Part shown: positions 27,901-36,137 of the stretch, piece by piece
Layout: every line of letters starts with the position of its first letter
Position numbering within the stretch: the first letter of the stretch is position 1
DNA from: Spirochaetaceae bacterium
Lineage (GTDB): Bacteria; Spirochaetota; Spirochaetia; SZUA-6; Bin103
Assembly: GCA_028820215.1 (NCBI GenBank)
Contig: JAPPKD010000323.1
Location: 1-63,225, forward strand
Direction: 5' to 3'
Length of the DNA: 63,225 nucleotides
Program-made: the position numbers and the translations under genes
The notes under the pieces: generated by a model
The model's database searches: none
Seen by the model: only the letters and a program-made list of their open reading frames with translations
What the model was told of the DNA's origin: nothing

Positions 27901-28041
27901 GTCCCATGCGCCGGCCACCGGATGCCATCCCCGGTAGCGGTTCTGGCGGATGTCGATGCTGGCGACCAGCTCGATGCCCCACGCCGCTTCCGCGTCGCCC
28001 GCGGGCCCGACCGGCCAGCGCAGCGTTGCCTCCGGCGCCAT
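24997..28041 (-). CDS. Large alpha/alpha-toroid (six-hairpin) glycosidase-like protein
   Basis: This 1014-residue protein has no recognised catalytic signature that I can name. The N-terminal half (1 to about 520) is beta-rich; the C-terminal half (about 530-960) shows the repeated helix pairs of an (alpha/alpha) barrel, with segments such as LYWYLRCADRLR, FVYLIWAYARAARDLGEQRY and GHALLAAHNDLYEATGDRRW. That is the layout of many glycoside hydrolases and lyases of the six-hairpin clan. There is no signal peptide, so it probably acts in the cytoplasm on imported saccharides. The ATG at 28041 overlaps the stop of the GH116-like gene as ATGA. Substrate unknown. Confidence 0.78.
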   Translation of the reverse strand: MAPEATLRWPVGPAGDAEAAWGIELVASIDIRQNRYRGWHPVAGAWDPGSVPFNVHQTGQVRPNGTAFGMEPACGAFPGQEPVTGFQGRRLVNSKNRNLGTLIGELQSEVFTIAGDGIDFLIGGGDFADVTCLNLYVHGAARWERARTATGERNLELVRRGWDVAEFRGRQAYLQILDYAPVEPWGWHAAPRYPEDDWGFILVDDIRQTDGAAVPRRVDEAGDRARNFDFETLLPERFTVAAAHDASGAGGVFEIRDRERGGAAGALYCDAAVERCAPDLCKVSVTWRYRGPTLSGVKLRLTSRLPIAAGAARHTLHPGLLYDGNPTAEACHYLGEDFPEAASTVPAGFSVEDAERVCAGWVAPQQRADDLTASVRLQVDPESGLYEAVHQLPESAVFGRRLLLDSDARLTLDDGDCHAKTLYLFNADRRPGPVYRPGYCGAMSAAWRQLYPVSPTNPPHTLRTDYEMRLRTTLDDHGLIQEIERGGRTYRVFYVGRWVYGDAPTGGGRFLPKEYFHRFVGFSWSGMAGLVAHAALDHGLQHGDDDAVRVAVDTMDFFAEHGMSPLGILYPTYHEDHAGLLDTFGTYYDPGRIDMGPLGEGLYWYLRCADRLRSHGSEPPESWYAAVRNSLDRIIELFPDGDVPGRIDGTSGDPAARRIQLLYWERSRWTERQTRAADIVFAKPSERGATNFVYLIWAYARAARDLGEQRYLDYAVTLGDLALQVMERFAAFAGSEMDFYNIDKRQGHALLAAHNDLYEATGDRRWLAAAEVAASWFGTWQYHFNACTDGLGDLPLGRWDYRTVGGTTVDIKYSTNNLVYAQGATDFLRLWSHTGDAEWFERARALLHQGVQSSLTEDKRRWLNAHYQSEARVPAQHAFNPDTQFDAACLGGGTEDVLPAWPYRGNWTTKYGAILSMYMLAEALDVDPILARYGGITYRLSDSPRDDWVGALETLDRVRGWRSDGAVTIEARNMVPAVARYTARVLDADGNPVADAAADFGPGAGGLIRVPLPA

Positions 28042-30722
28042 CAGACGGACGCTGCCAGCGAGATGTTCAGCGGCGCGACTGGGGTGACACGGACCGGATC
28101 GCTGAAGACGAGCGTAACGCCCTCCCGTGCGAAGGCGGCTGGCTCCTCGCCCACCCGCACGCCGGTCACCGTGCCGCCGGCCATCCGGTCGCTGGCGAAG
28201 CTGGACAGCGGCAGCTCGCCCGATTCGACCTGCAACCTGATCTCCCCGGCTTCCAGCGTGCAGGTGCCCCAGCCGGAGCCCAGGCTCCAGAAGGCCGTGA
28301 ACGGCGTGTCGTCCACCTTGGGGCTGAAGCCGACGTGGCCTCGCACGGCGTCGAACTCGAAGCCGGAATACGCCAGCAGCAGCGAGAAGGCGGCCATCGA
28401 CCGCGCGTAGTTGCTGCCGCACTCGATCTCGTTCCAGGGATTGCGGCGGCTGCCGTCGTAGCGGTCGCGCACCGCGCGCACCAGCTCCACGCCCTCCGCC
28501 AGCATGCCCTCCTGGATCATGTGGCCGGCCGCCTGGTACTCGAAGCCGTGCATGGTCTCCTGGGCATAGGTAATCGGCACCACCGGCAGGGCGCGCGGAT
28601 AGGAGCAGATGATGGTGCCGGCCTCGTCATCCACGGCGTACAGGCGGGCCGGATTGAAGTGCTCGCGGAACGAGCGCTTGAAGTTGTGGCGGTAGATGGC
28701 CGCCAGGGCGGTGCGGGTCTGCCCGCGGTCGAAAACCTCGCCCAGGCCACAGACGTTGGCGTGCCACTGCGCCAGTACCTGGTCGATCGCGCACCCCTCG
28801 GCCACCTGGTATTTGATCTGGCCGTGCTCGTCGTCCCAGTAGTTCCACACCTGCGAGCGCCCGCCGCGGTAGCGCTCCGCGGCATCGCCGACCTCATACG
28901 CCTGCAGGATCGAGCGGTCGGCGAGGTCGATTCGCTGCTGATAGTACTCGCCGTTGAACAGGTTGGCGTCCGTCCACGCCTTGCCACGCGCGAACAGCGC
29001 CCGGTACTCGGACGCCGTGTCCGGCTCGCCGAGGTGCTCGGCCATCTCGGCGCCCGCGGCCAGCGCCGCCAGGTAGAAGCCGTTGAGCCAGGAATTGGGG
29101 CCGAACAGCTCCATGTCCAGCGTGTGGTGCTGGCGGCCCTCCAGCACGCCGTCGCGGTCGGCGTCCCAGCGGTCGGGATTGCTGTCCGCCCAGGCGAACG
29201 AGATGTTCCGCTTGATGGTCTCCCAGTGGCCGCGCAGCCACGCCGAGTCGCCGGAGATCTTCCAATCGCGGTAGGCCTTGATCACCCCGCCGAACTGGCC
29301 GTCCGCGCAAGCGCGGAAGCCGAGCCGCTCCCGCCCCAGCGGCAGTTGCAGGCGGAAGGTCATGCCGCCGTCGGCGCCGGCGTTGTAGCGGAAGTCGGCG
29401 TCGCGCATCGACCGCTCCAGGTCCGGAAACAGGAAGGGCAGCGCGTACGCGTAGTTCCACACGTGCGTGCAACTCCCCTCGCAGCAGCCCTGCTCGACGC
29501 GCACCCCCTCGAAGCCGTAGAAGGTGCCGTCCTCCAACCGCAGCACCGTCGGGCTCTTGAGCACCGACAGGGTGGCGGCCGCGGCATCGAGCACGGCGGG
29601 CGGAACGCTGGATGCGTAAAGCGCGTCGCGGAACGCCAGAGTGTGATTCCACAGCCGCTCCCACTCGCGCAGGCAGTAGGCGGCGCTGGCCGCGGAGTCC
29701 GGAAAGCGGGTCGCGTAGTGGTTGCGCCACTCCGCGTGGTCGAGCGCCGGCGGCGGCTCGTCCCGCTGTTCCTGCTCGACCCCCACGGGGTGCCAGTAGT
29801 TGACGCAGTTGGGGTAGCTCCAGGTGAGCACGAAACGGGCAGCGCGCGTTTCCCCCGCAGGGACGCCGAGCGTGGCCGCCAGCACGCCGGTATCGCCCCC
29901 GCCGAACCCGTGCCCGGCCTTGCCGGGCTCCGCATAACTGCGATTCTCGAAGCCGCCCGGCGCGGTGAAGTCGTGCCAGTAGATGGTCAGGTCGTCGAAC
30001 CACATGCCGCGGAACCAGCACTCCTGGTAGCTGACACCGGGGCTGTCGGTGGCGACGGTGAGGTCGCCGGCGCTCGGGTGGTCGCAGGCGATGCCGCTCG
30101 CCGCCAGCGTGAGCAACTGCGCGGCGCCGTCGCGCCGGGCGCGGTTGACCGATCCGGCGCGGGCCGGGTTCGACACCGCCAGCGCGACGGTGTAGTCCAG
30201 GTCGTCGGCGCCGGGATTGGTCACCTGCACCTCGAAGCAGGCGGCGGGAATGCTGGAGTCGTCGGCGTTGCCGGGGATGAAGGGGTTGAAGGCGCGCAGG
30301 GTGACGGCGCCCGGGAAGGTTTCGTCCTGAAAGGTGAGCGTGGCCACCGGGAAGGTGCCTTCGATTTCGACCTCGGCAAAGTGGGGCAGTCCTCCCAGGG
30401 ACGCGCGCGTCGGGCCGAAGCCGAAGCTGTGCAGCCAGGTCGAGCGCAGGCTGCCGGAGAGCGGGCCGGTCAGGTCGCCCTGCAGCACCCGCGCGTCCAC
30501 CACCTGGCCTGCGCGCTCCGCCTTGACGGCGAAGTGGCTGAAGCCATTGACGCTGCCCTTGGCGGGCCGGTTGAAGATCTCCCAGTCGATCAGGCGGCCG
30601 TTGCCGGCCAGGCCGATGCAGCCGGAGCCGATTCCACCGAGCGGGAACGAGATCTCGTTCAGTTGCTCGCCGCGGTAGGTGAAATGGGCGCGGGTGGCCT
30701 CACTCAGGGGATGGTCGCTCAT
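28041..30722 (-). CDS. GH116-family glycosidase (GBA2/DUF608-like)
   Basis: This 893-residue protein matches the bacterial and eukaryotic non-lysosomal glucosylceramidase family GH116. The N-terminal domain opens with FPLGGIGSGCIGLAGNGRL, the hallmark of the family, and the C-terminal (alpha/alpha)6 catalytic domain contains the ADGQFG and LEGRQHHTLDMELFGPNSW blocks. Bacterial members are beta-glucosidases or beta-xylosidases. The upstream gene end and an ATGA overlap tie it to the 1014-residue partner. ATG 30722 fits the family start; ATG 30809, with a GGAAGG sequence in front, would add 29 residues without homology. No signal peptide is seen. Confidence 0.9.
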   Translation of the reverse strand: MSDHPLSEATRAHFTYRGEQLNEISFPLGGIGSGCIGLAGNGRLIDWEIFNRPAKGSVNGFSHFAVKAERAGQVVDARVLQGDLTGPLSGSLRSTWLHSFGFGPTRASLGGLPHFAEVEIEGTFPVATLTFQDETFPGAVTLRAFNPFIPGNADDSSIPAACFEVQVTNPGADDLDYTVALAVSNPARAGSVNRARRDGAAQLLTLAASGIACDHPSAGDLTVATDSPGVSYQECWFRGMWFDDLTIYWHDFTAPGGFENRSYAEPGKAGHGFGGGDTGVLAATLGVPAGETRAARFVLTWSYPNCVNYWHPVGVEQEQRDEPPPALDHAEWRNHYATRFPDSAASAAYCLREWERLWNHTLAFRDALYASSVPPAVLDAAAATLSVLKSPTVLRLEDGTFYGFEGVRVEQGCCEGSCTHVWNYAYALPFLFPDLERSMRDADFRYNAGADGGMTFRLQLPLGRERLGFRACADGQFGGVIKAYRDWKISGDSAWLRGHWETIKRNISFAWADSNPDRWDADRDGVLEGRQHHTLDMELFGPNSWLNGFYLAALAAGAEMAEHLGEPDTASEYRALFARGKAWTDANLFNGEYYQQRIDLADRSILQAYEVGDAAERYRGGRSQVWNYWDDEHGQIKYQVAEGCAIDQVLAQWHANVCGLGEVFDRGQTRTALAAIYRHNFKRSFREHFNPARLYAVDDEAGTIICSYPRALPVVPITYAQETMHGFEYQAAGHMIQEGMLAEGVELVRAVRDRYDGSRRNPWNEIECGSNYARSMAAFSLLLAYSGFEFDAVRGHVGFSPKVDDTPFTAFWSLGSGWGTCTLEAGEIRLQVESGELPLSSFASDRMAGGTVTGVRVGEEPAAFAREGVTLVFSDPVRVTPVAPLNISLAASV

Positions 30723-30878
30723 GACGCGGCATCGTGGGGAGAAACCACGCCGGCGGCAAGCTCGCGCCGTGGCTGCCGGCACCGTCGCCACCACTTGGAA
30801 GATCTCCATGATCGGCCTTCCTTCCCAATCGCCTGGCAATGGCAGATCGAGCGACAGGCGTGATCTCGGACTGACAGT

Positions 30879-31415
30879 TCAACCTGGGCCGATGGCGTCG
30901 AGGCAGGCACCCACCGCGTCGAGAACCGCCACCCGCGAGAGTGCGGGATACCTGGTAAACGCGGACTCCGGTATCGCATCGACGAGCCTCCGAAAGCGGT
31001 CGGCATCGACCAGCCCGTCCTCGATGAAGTGGCGGGCATCCTCCAGATCGCGGCGGAAACCGCGCACGATTTTCGAGAACACCTGCGAATACGGATCGTA
31101 GTGAAAGAAGCTGATGCCGCCGAAGGCAGCGATGAAGACATGGCGGTCGGCCACGCCGGCAAGCGGCGGAACGAAGTGCTCCGGCCGCACGAATTCCACA
31201 TTCAGCCGCTGTGTCTCCTTGATGCGCTGAATGTCGCTGAACACCGCCTCGTCGTCGGCATACAGGTCCACATCGATCGTCGACTCACGCCATCCCTGAG
31301 CCACGGCCGTCCCACCCCCTACGACGAACACCCGAAAGCGCCTCCCGCGAGGTGCGGCCTCGCCGAGGCGCCGCATGAACGCCAGCAGGCGATCGCGAGT
31401 AACGCTCTCTCGCAT
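30879..31415 (-). CDS. DUF6036-type nucleotidyltransferase (AbiEii-like)
   Basis: This 178-residue protein has the nucleotidyltransferase signature GGGTAVAQGWRESTIDVDLY (residues 32-51), with the glycine turn and the D-x-D pair, as in DUF6036 and AbiEii/AbiGii-type toxins. It follows a small unknown gene by 4 bases, the usual layout of a two-gene toxin-antitoxin unit. It is the third small nucleotidyltransferase module in this window. Whether it is toxin, antitoxin or a house-keeping enzyme cannot be told; the fold assignment is firmer than the function. Confidence 0.82.
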   Translation of the reverse strand: MRESVTRDRLLAFMRRLGEAAPRGRRFRVFVVGGGTAVAQGWRESTIDVDLYADDEAVFSDIQRIKETQRLNVEFVRPEHFVPPLAGVADRHVFIAAFGGISFFHYDPYSQVFSKIVRGFRRDLEDARHFIEDGLVDADRFRRLVDAIPESAFTRYPALSRVAVLDAVGACLDAIGPG

Positions 31416-31419
31416 CTTC

Positions 31420-31731
31420 CTACGTGCCCGGCTCCTCCTCAGCCAACGTGGCGACCGAGCACGCGTCCGCAAAGGACACGATCAGCCGGAGGTGCGCGTT
31501 GTAGCGCGCATACGCCAAGTCGCCCTCGGTGGACGAGAGCAGCCGATAGAGCTGCAGCTCCGGTTCAGGTTGGGTGGCCGTGACCGGCACGCCCTCACGG
31601 CGAAGACGTGGGGCCGCCAGCGATACCAGCAGGCTGGCGGCGCTCGTACGGCCGGAGGCAAGGTCGGCCAGCCCCTCATCGACCATGTCGCCACCCGGCA
31701 GCCCCAGATCGGCGAACCGAGGACGTTTCAC
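31420..31731 (-). CDS. Small protein paired with the nucleotidyltransferase gene
   Basis: I do not recognise this 103-residue protein. It is mostly helical, acidic toward the C-terminus (LAEEEPGT) and starts with GTG at 31731. Its stop lies 4 bases before the ATG of the DUF6036-type nucleotidyltransferase, so the two are surely one transcription unit. By position it is a candidate antitoxin or adaptor. It is not a HEPN protein: no RX4HXY motif is present. Confidence 0.65.
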   Translation of the reverse strand: MKRPRFADLGLPGGDMVDEGLADLASGRTSAASLLVSLAAPRLRREGVPVTATQPEPELQLYRLLSSTEGDLAYARYNAHLRLIVSFADACSVATLAEEEPGT

Positions 31732-31760
31732 GTGGACAATGTAGCGTGTACTTGGCCCAT

Positions 31761-31778
31761 ATGCTTAGGGGTAAGCAT
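31761..31778. promoter_or_regulatory. 7-bp inverted repeat upstream of the thiolase gene
   Basis: ATGCTTA and TAAGCAT flank a GGGG loop in the gap between the divergent small-protein gene and the thiolase gene (start 31848). It could be an operator for either promoter or a short hairpin in the thiolase leader. No other copy was noticed. Confidence 0.35.
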
Positions 31779-31847
31779 CGACCTGGTCGCATCGACACCG
31801 CCATCTTGCCGCAGACGCGGCGTTCCGACAGACTGCCGCCTCAGAAC

Positions 31848-33038
31848 ATGCCCGCCGAACGCGCCGTGATAGCCGCGGCCTGCCGCACCCCGATCGGCGC
31901 GCTGGGCGGCGCGCTGGCCGCGCTCCCGGCCCCGCGTCTGGGCGCGGCGGCGATCGGCGAGGCGGTGCGCCGCGCCGGCGTAGCACCGCACGACGTGGAC
32001 GAGGTCTTCATGGGCCAGGTGCTCACCGCCGGTGCGGGCCAGGCGCCGGCCCGGCAGGCGGCCATCGGCGCCGGGCTTCCGGAAGCCGTTCCCTGCACGA
32101 CGGTCAACAAGGTGTGCGGGTCGGGACTGCAGGCGGTGATCCTGGCCGCGCGCGCCGTGCTGGCCGGCGACGCCGGCATCGCCGTGGCCGGCGGCATGGA
32201 GAGCATGTCGAACGCCCCCTACCTGCTGTCCGGCGCCCGCCGCGGCTTCCGCTACGGCCACCAGCAGGTCGCCGACAGCATGATCGTCGACGGGCTCTGG
32301 GACGTGTACAACGACTTCCACATGGGGGACGCCGCCGAGCTGATCGCCCGCGAGTACGGCATCGACCGCGCCGCGCAGGACGCGTACGCGGCGCGCTCCT
32401 ACCGACGCGCGCTGGACGCTCAGGGCAGCGGGCGCTGGGACGCCGAGATCGTTCCGGTCGAGGCGAGACCCGGCCGCGCGCCGGTCACGGCCGACGAGGA
32501 GCCGGCCCGCGCCGATTTCGACAAGATGACCACGCTGCGCCCCGCCTTCGCCGCCGACGGCACGATCACCGCCGCCAACGCGTCGTCGCTCAACGACGGC
32601 GCTGCCGCCTGCGTGGTCATGACCGGCCGCCGCGCGGCCGAGCTGGGCATCACGCCGCTCGCCACGCTGGTCGCGTACGGCAGCGTGGCGGCCGCGCCGG
32701 CCCGCTTCCTAGTAGCGCCCGCGCAGGTGATACCGCCGATCCTGGAGCGGGCCGGCGTGGCGATCGACGACGTCGACCGGTTCGAGATCAACGAGGCGTT
32801 CGCCGTCGGCAACCTGGCCGTGGAGCGCGACCTGGGCATCGACGACGATCGCTGCAACGTGGACGGCGGAGCGGTGGCGCTGGGCCACCCGATCGGCGCC
32901 AGCGGCGCGCGCATACTCACCACCCTCCTGCACGGCCTTGCCGGGCTGCCCGCCGGACGGGCCGCGCGCGGCGTGGCGACGTTGTGCATCGGCGGCGGCG
33001 AGGCGTGCGGCGTGGTCGTCGAGAGGGAGGCGGCATGA
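31848..33038 (+). CDS. Thiolase (acetyl-CoA C-acetyltransferase)
   Basis: This 396-residue thiolase condenses two acetyl-CoA or cleaves 3-ketoacyl-CoA. The nucleophilic cysteine is in NKVCGSGLQAV (about residue 88), the histidine of NEAFAVG-type motif is replaced by the common NEAFAVGNL form, GHPIGASGAR gives the catalytic histidine, and CIGGGEACG the second cysteine. The closest class by eye is the biosynthetic AtoB/PhaA type. ATG 31848 fits family starts. It overlaps the CoxG-like gene by ATGA. With the FadJ-like protein and acyl-CoA dehydrogenase it could complete a beta-oxidation or butanoate route. Confidence 0.93.
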   Translation: MPAERAVIAAACRTPIGALGGALAALPAPRLGAAAIGEAVRRAGVAPHDVDEVFMGQVLTAGAGQAPARQAAIGAGLPEAVPCTTVNKVCGSGLQAVILAARAVLAGDAGIAVAGGMESMSNAPYLLSGARRGFRYGHQQVADSMIVDGLWDVYNDFHMGDAAELIAREYGIDRAAQDAYAARSYRRALDAQGSGRWDAEIVPVEARPGRAPVTADEEPARADFDKMTTLRPAFAADGTITAANASSLNDGAAACVVMTGRRAAELGITPLATLVAYGSVAAAPARFLVAPAQVIPPILERAGVAIDDVDRFEINEAFAVGNLAVERDLGIDDDRCNVDGGAVALGHPIGASGARILTTLLHGLAGLPAGRAARGVATLCIGGGEACGVVVEREAA

Positions 33039-33481
33039 TCGAGCTGTCCGGCGTGGAGCGCTTCGCGCAGCCCGCCTCGGAGGTGTGGCGGCGTCTGTCC
33101 GACCTCTCCTTCCTGGCCGGCGCCATCCCCGGTCTGTCCTCGCTGTCCAGCACGAGCGAAGATCACGTCACCTGCAAGGTGACACCCGGCCTGTCGTTCC
33201 TTACCGGGTCGCTGACGACCACCATCGACGTGCGGGAACGGGACGAGCCGCGGATGGTGCTCGGCATCCGCAGCAAGGGCATCGGCTCCATGGCAGCGGT
33301 GACCACCACCTTCGTGGTAGGCGACGCCGACGGCGGCTCCGCCGTCGACTGGACCGCGACCGTGGACGAGCTCGGCGGCCTGCTCAAACCGGTCGGCGCC
33401 GCCCTGATCGAGGCGTCCGCCGGCAAGGTGATCGCCAGCGCGTGGGAGGGGTTCCGGGCGCAGCTCGACGCGCAGGCATAG
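33035..33481 (+). CDS. CoxG-like SRPBCC protein
   Basis: This 148-residue protein of the START/SRPBCC superfamily resembles CoxG, which helps anchor or mature CO dehydrogenase-type enzymes and is also found as a general lipid- or cofactor-binding protein. The pattern is the usual one: amphipathic N-terminus, W-x-x-L-S-D helix at about 17-24, alternating beta strands and a long C-terminal helix. ATG overlaps the thiolase stop (ATGA). No CO dehydrogenase genes are present, so a role as a binding protein for a CoA pathway product is equally possible. Confidence 0.8.
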   Translation: MIELSGVERFAQPASEVWRRLSDLSFLAGAIPGLSSLSSTSEDHVTCKVTPGLSFLTGSLTTTIDVRERDEPRMVLGIRSKGIGSMAAVTTTFVVGDADGGSAVDWTATVDELGGLLKPVGAALIEASAGKVIASAWEGFRAQLDAQA

Positions 33482-33494
33482 GCGTTCCGGGGCG

Positions 33495-34688
33495 TCAGCG
33501 GTAGGCCTCGTACTCCTTGCCGAGCACGCCGGCCGCCACCTTGAGCTTGAGGATCTCGTCCGTTCCCTCGTAGATCCGGCACACGCGCACGTCCTTCCAG
33601 TGCCGACCCGGACGGAACAGCTCCGAGTAGCCGCGTCCGCCGAACACCTGCATGGCGCTGTCGGCCGCGCGGAACGCCGCGTCGGAGGCGAACAGCTTGG
33701 CCTCCGCCACCAGCAGGTCCACGCGCGCCATCAGGGCAGCGTCCCCGGGGTTTTCGTAAGCGGCCTGCTTGGCGTCCGCCGCGGTGTGGATCAGGCTCTC
33801 CGAGGCCTGACGCGCGAGCTCGATCGTGGCGATGTGCTCCTGCACCAACTGGTGGCGGGCGATCGGCTTGCCGTGCTGCGAGCGCTCCTTGGCGTAGGCG
33901 CACGCCTCCTCCAGGCAGTCCTCGATCACGCCCAGGCAGCCGGCCGCCACGCTCAGCCGCCCGGCGCGCAGGGTCTGCATGGCGATGGTGAGCCCCTGCC
34001 CCTCGTCGCCCAGCAGGTTCTCCACGGGCACCGGGTAGTCGGTGAGCTCGAACATCGAGGTGTCGCTGGTCGGTAGCCCCACCTTGGCGGTCATCATCTC
34101 CCGCTCGATGCCCTCCTGGTCGGTCGCGAGCAGAAAGGCGCTGAACCGCCGCGCCTTGTCGGCCGCAGGATCGCCGGTGGGCTCCGGGTAGGCGAACACC
34201 ACGATCAGGTCGGCGATGCTGCCGTTGGAGATCAGGTACTTGACGCCATTGAGCAGGAAGCGGTCGCCCTCGCGCCGGTAGGTCATCTGCATCTCGCGCG
34301 GGTTCGATCCGGCCTCGGGCTCGGTCAGGCCGAACGCCATGATCGCGCGGCCGGCGGCGGTCTCCGGCAGCACCCGCCGCTTCTGCTCCTCGCTCCCCCA
34401 CTCGATCAGCACGGTCTGGCCGATCGAGCAGTGGCCGGAGAACAGCGTGCGCACGCCCGTCCCCTCGCGGCCGATGCGCGCGAGCGCGTCGACGTAGGTG
34501 CGGAGGTCGGCCCCGCGCCCGCCGTAGGCCACCGGCACGTTGAGGCCCATGATTCCGTGCTTGCGCGCAAGCTCGACGGTCTGGTCGTTGAAGCGGTGCT
34601 CCAGGTAGCAGAGATCCTCGACCGGGCGGACCTCCTGGCAGAACGCCTCGACGTCGTCCAGCAGCCTGTTGCGGGAATCGGTGTCCAT
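33495..34688 (-). CDS. Acyl-CoA dehydrogenase
   Basis: This 397-residue FAD enzyme oxidises acyl-CoA to 2-enoyl-CoA. Family signatures are FGLTEPEAGSNP (FAD binding), QVFGGRGYSELF and the catalytic glutamate within RIYEGTDEILKL. ATG 34688 has a GGAG sequence 7 bases upstream and is preferred over GTG 34694. It converges with the thiolase/CoxG pair (13-base gap) and would supply enoyl-CoA for the FadJ-like protein. The closest subfamily (short chain, glutaryl or isovaleryl) cannot be fixed by eye. Confidence 0.93.
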   Translation of the reverse strand: MDTDSRNRLLDDVEAFCQEVRPVEDLCYLEHRFNDQTVELARKHGIMGLNVPVAYGGRGADLRTYVDALARIGREGTGVRTLFSGHCSIGQTVLIEWGSEEQKRRVLPETAAGRAIMAFGLTEPEAGSNPREMQMTYRREGDRFLLNGVKYLISNGSIADLIVVFAYPEPTGDPAADKARRFSAFLLATDQEGIEREMMTAKVGLPTSDTSMFELTDYPVPVENLLGDEGQGLTIAMQTLRAGRLSVAAGCLGVIEDCLEEACAYAKERSQHGKPIARHQLVQEHIATIELARQASESLIHTAADAKQAAYENPGDAALMARVDLLVAEAKLFASDAAFRAADSAMQVFGGRGYSELFRPGRHWKDVRVCRIYEGTDEILKLKVAAGVLGKEYEAYR

Positions 34689-34763
34689 CGTCACTCCGTT
34701 ACCGAATATCGGCGGGATCGGCGCAGGCGGCCATTGGGCATGTCCCGGGCCGCGTCCGCCGCC

Positions 34764-36056
34764 TCACGCCTCCGCCGCTTGCAGCAACTCCCCGAGGTCG
34801 GCCGCCAGCGCCTCGACCTGAGCCGCTGCGTGCTCGGTGCACAGGAACAGCACCTCGTAGGCGGACGGCGGCAGGTAGTGTCCCCGCTCCAGCAGCGGCC
34901 GGTGCAGCGCGCCGAACCGCTCGACCGCCGCCGCATCGATGCCGTCGGCGCGGCGCGGCAGCTCTCCCGACGCAAGGTAGAGCCAGGCGATCGAGCCGGC
35001 CCGTCGGATCTGCACGTCGCCGCGGCCGAGACCGGCGATCGCGGCGTCGAGACCGGCGCCGAGCCGCTCCAGCCGCTCGTACGGCGGGTCGTCGCGCAGC
35101 GCCTGCAGCGCCGCTATCCCGGCCGCCATCGAAAGCGGATTGCCGCTCAGAGTCCCGGCCTGGTAGACCGCGCCGTCCGGGGCCAGCAAATCCATCAACT
35201 CCGGCGCTCCGGCCACCGCACCCAGCGGCATGCCGCCGCCGATCACCTTGCCGAAGGTGAGCAGGTCGGCGTCCAGGCCGAGCCCTTCGCCGTAGCTTCC
35301 GTACCGCAGCCGGAAGCCCGAGATCACCTCGTCCAGGACCAGCAGGGCGCCGGCGCTGCGCGCCAGCGACGCCACCAGGCGGAGAAATTCGGGGCGCTGC
35401 ACCAGCAGCCCGTTGTTGGCGGGCAGCGGCTCGATCACCACCGCGGCGATCCGGCTGCCGAGCTCCGCGAACACGGCCCCGATCGCCGCGTCGTCGTCGA
35501 ACGGCACCACCACCGTGGTCGCCGCTACCGCCTTCGGCACGCCGGCCGAGTCGGCGATCGCCTGCGTGGCCAGCCCGGAGCCGGCCTTGACCAGCATGCC
35601 GTCCGCATGGCCGTGGTAACCGCCGTCGAACTTGACCACCAGCTCCCTGCCCGTGGCCGCTCGGGCGATACGCACCGCGGTCATGACCGCCTCCGTCCCG
35701 GAGCTTACCGCGCGCATCCGCCGCCGCCCGGACACCGCACCCAGCACCAGCTCGGCCAACTCCAGCTCGCGCTCGTGACAGGCACCGAACGACAGCCCGT
35801 CCGCCGCTGCGCGGCGCACCGCCTCCACCACCGTCGGCGACGCGTGGCCGTGGATGAGCGGCCCCCACGACAGGCAGTAGTCGGCATATGCGTTGCCGTC
35901 CAGGTCGATGCAGCGGCTGCCTGAGCCGCTACGGAAGTAGATCGGGTCGCCGCCGACGCGGCGAAACGCTCGCACCGGGCTGTTGACGCCGCCGGGCAGC
36001 AACTCGATCGCCCGCGCGTACGCCGCCCGACTCAGTCTCAGATCAATGGATTCCAC
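34764..36056 (-). CDS. hemL: Glutamate-1-semialdehyde 2,1-aminomutase-like aminotransferase
   Basis: This 430-residue class III PLP enzyme matches HemL, which makes 5-aminolevulinate for tetrapyrroles. The opening LLPGGVNSPVRAFRRVGG is diagnostic; VSSGTEAVMTAVRIARAATG, GGYHGHAD, LDEVISGFRL and the PLP lysine in LTFGKVIGGGMPLGA follow. Start is GTG 36056 with GGAGG 5 bases upstream. No other haem gene is nearby, and HemL-like paralogs that make beta-amino acids or act in other pathways exist, so the name is likely but not certain. Confidence 0.85.
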   Translation of the reverse strand: MESIDLRLSRAAYARAIELLPGGVNSPVRAFRRVGGDPIYFRSGSGSRCIDLDGNAYADYCLSWGPLIHGHASPTVVEAVRRAAADGLSFGACHERELELAELVLGAVSGRRRMRAVSSGTEAVMTAVRIARAATGRELVVKFDGGYHGHADGMLVKAGSGLATQAIADSAGVPKAVAATTVVVPFDDDAAIGAVFAELGSRIAAVVIEPLPANNGLLVQRPEFLRLVASLARSAGALLVLDEVISGFRLRYGSYGEGLGLDADLLTFGKVIGGGMPLGAVAGAPELMDLLAPDGAVYQAGTLSGNPLSMAAGIAALQALRDDPPYERLERLGAGLDAAIAGLGRGDVQIRRAGSIAWLYLASGELPRRADGIDAAAVERFGALHRPLLERGHYLPPSAYEVLFLCTEHAAAQVEALAADLGELLQAAEA

Positions 36057-36066
36057 GTGTCCTCCC

Positions 36067-36076
36067 AGTATACTGC
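36067..36076. promoter_or_regulatory. 10-bp palindrome in a divergent intergenic gap
   Basis: CAGTATACTG is a perfect 10-base palindrome in the 81-base gap between hemL (minus) and the unknown toroid protein gene (plus, start 36138). It contains TATACT, a good -10 hexamer for the plus strand (36070-36075), which would put transcription start about 56 bases before the ATG. I see no strong -35. It could also be an operator half of a divergent control site. Confidence 0.35.
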
Positions 36077-36137
36077 CCACAACCCCGGTCGAAGACTCGG
36101 CCGTCCACGCTGGAAACCTCCGCGCCAGGAACACTCC

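Noticed and set aside
24739..28410. A 1223-codon plus-strand open frame
   Set aside because: It covers the binding protein and the large toroid protein on the opposite strand; no domain pattern and biased composition.
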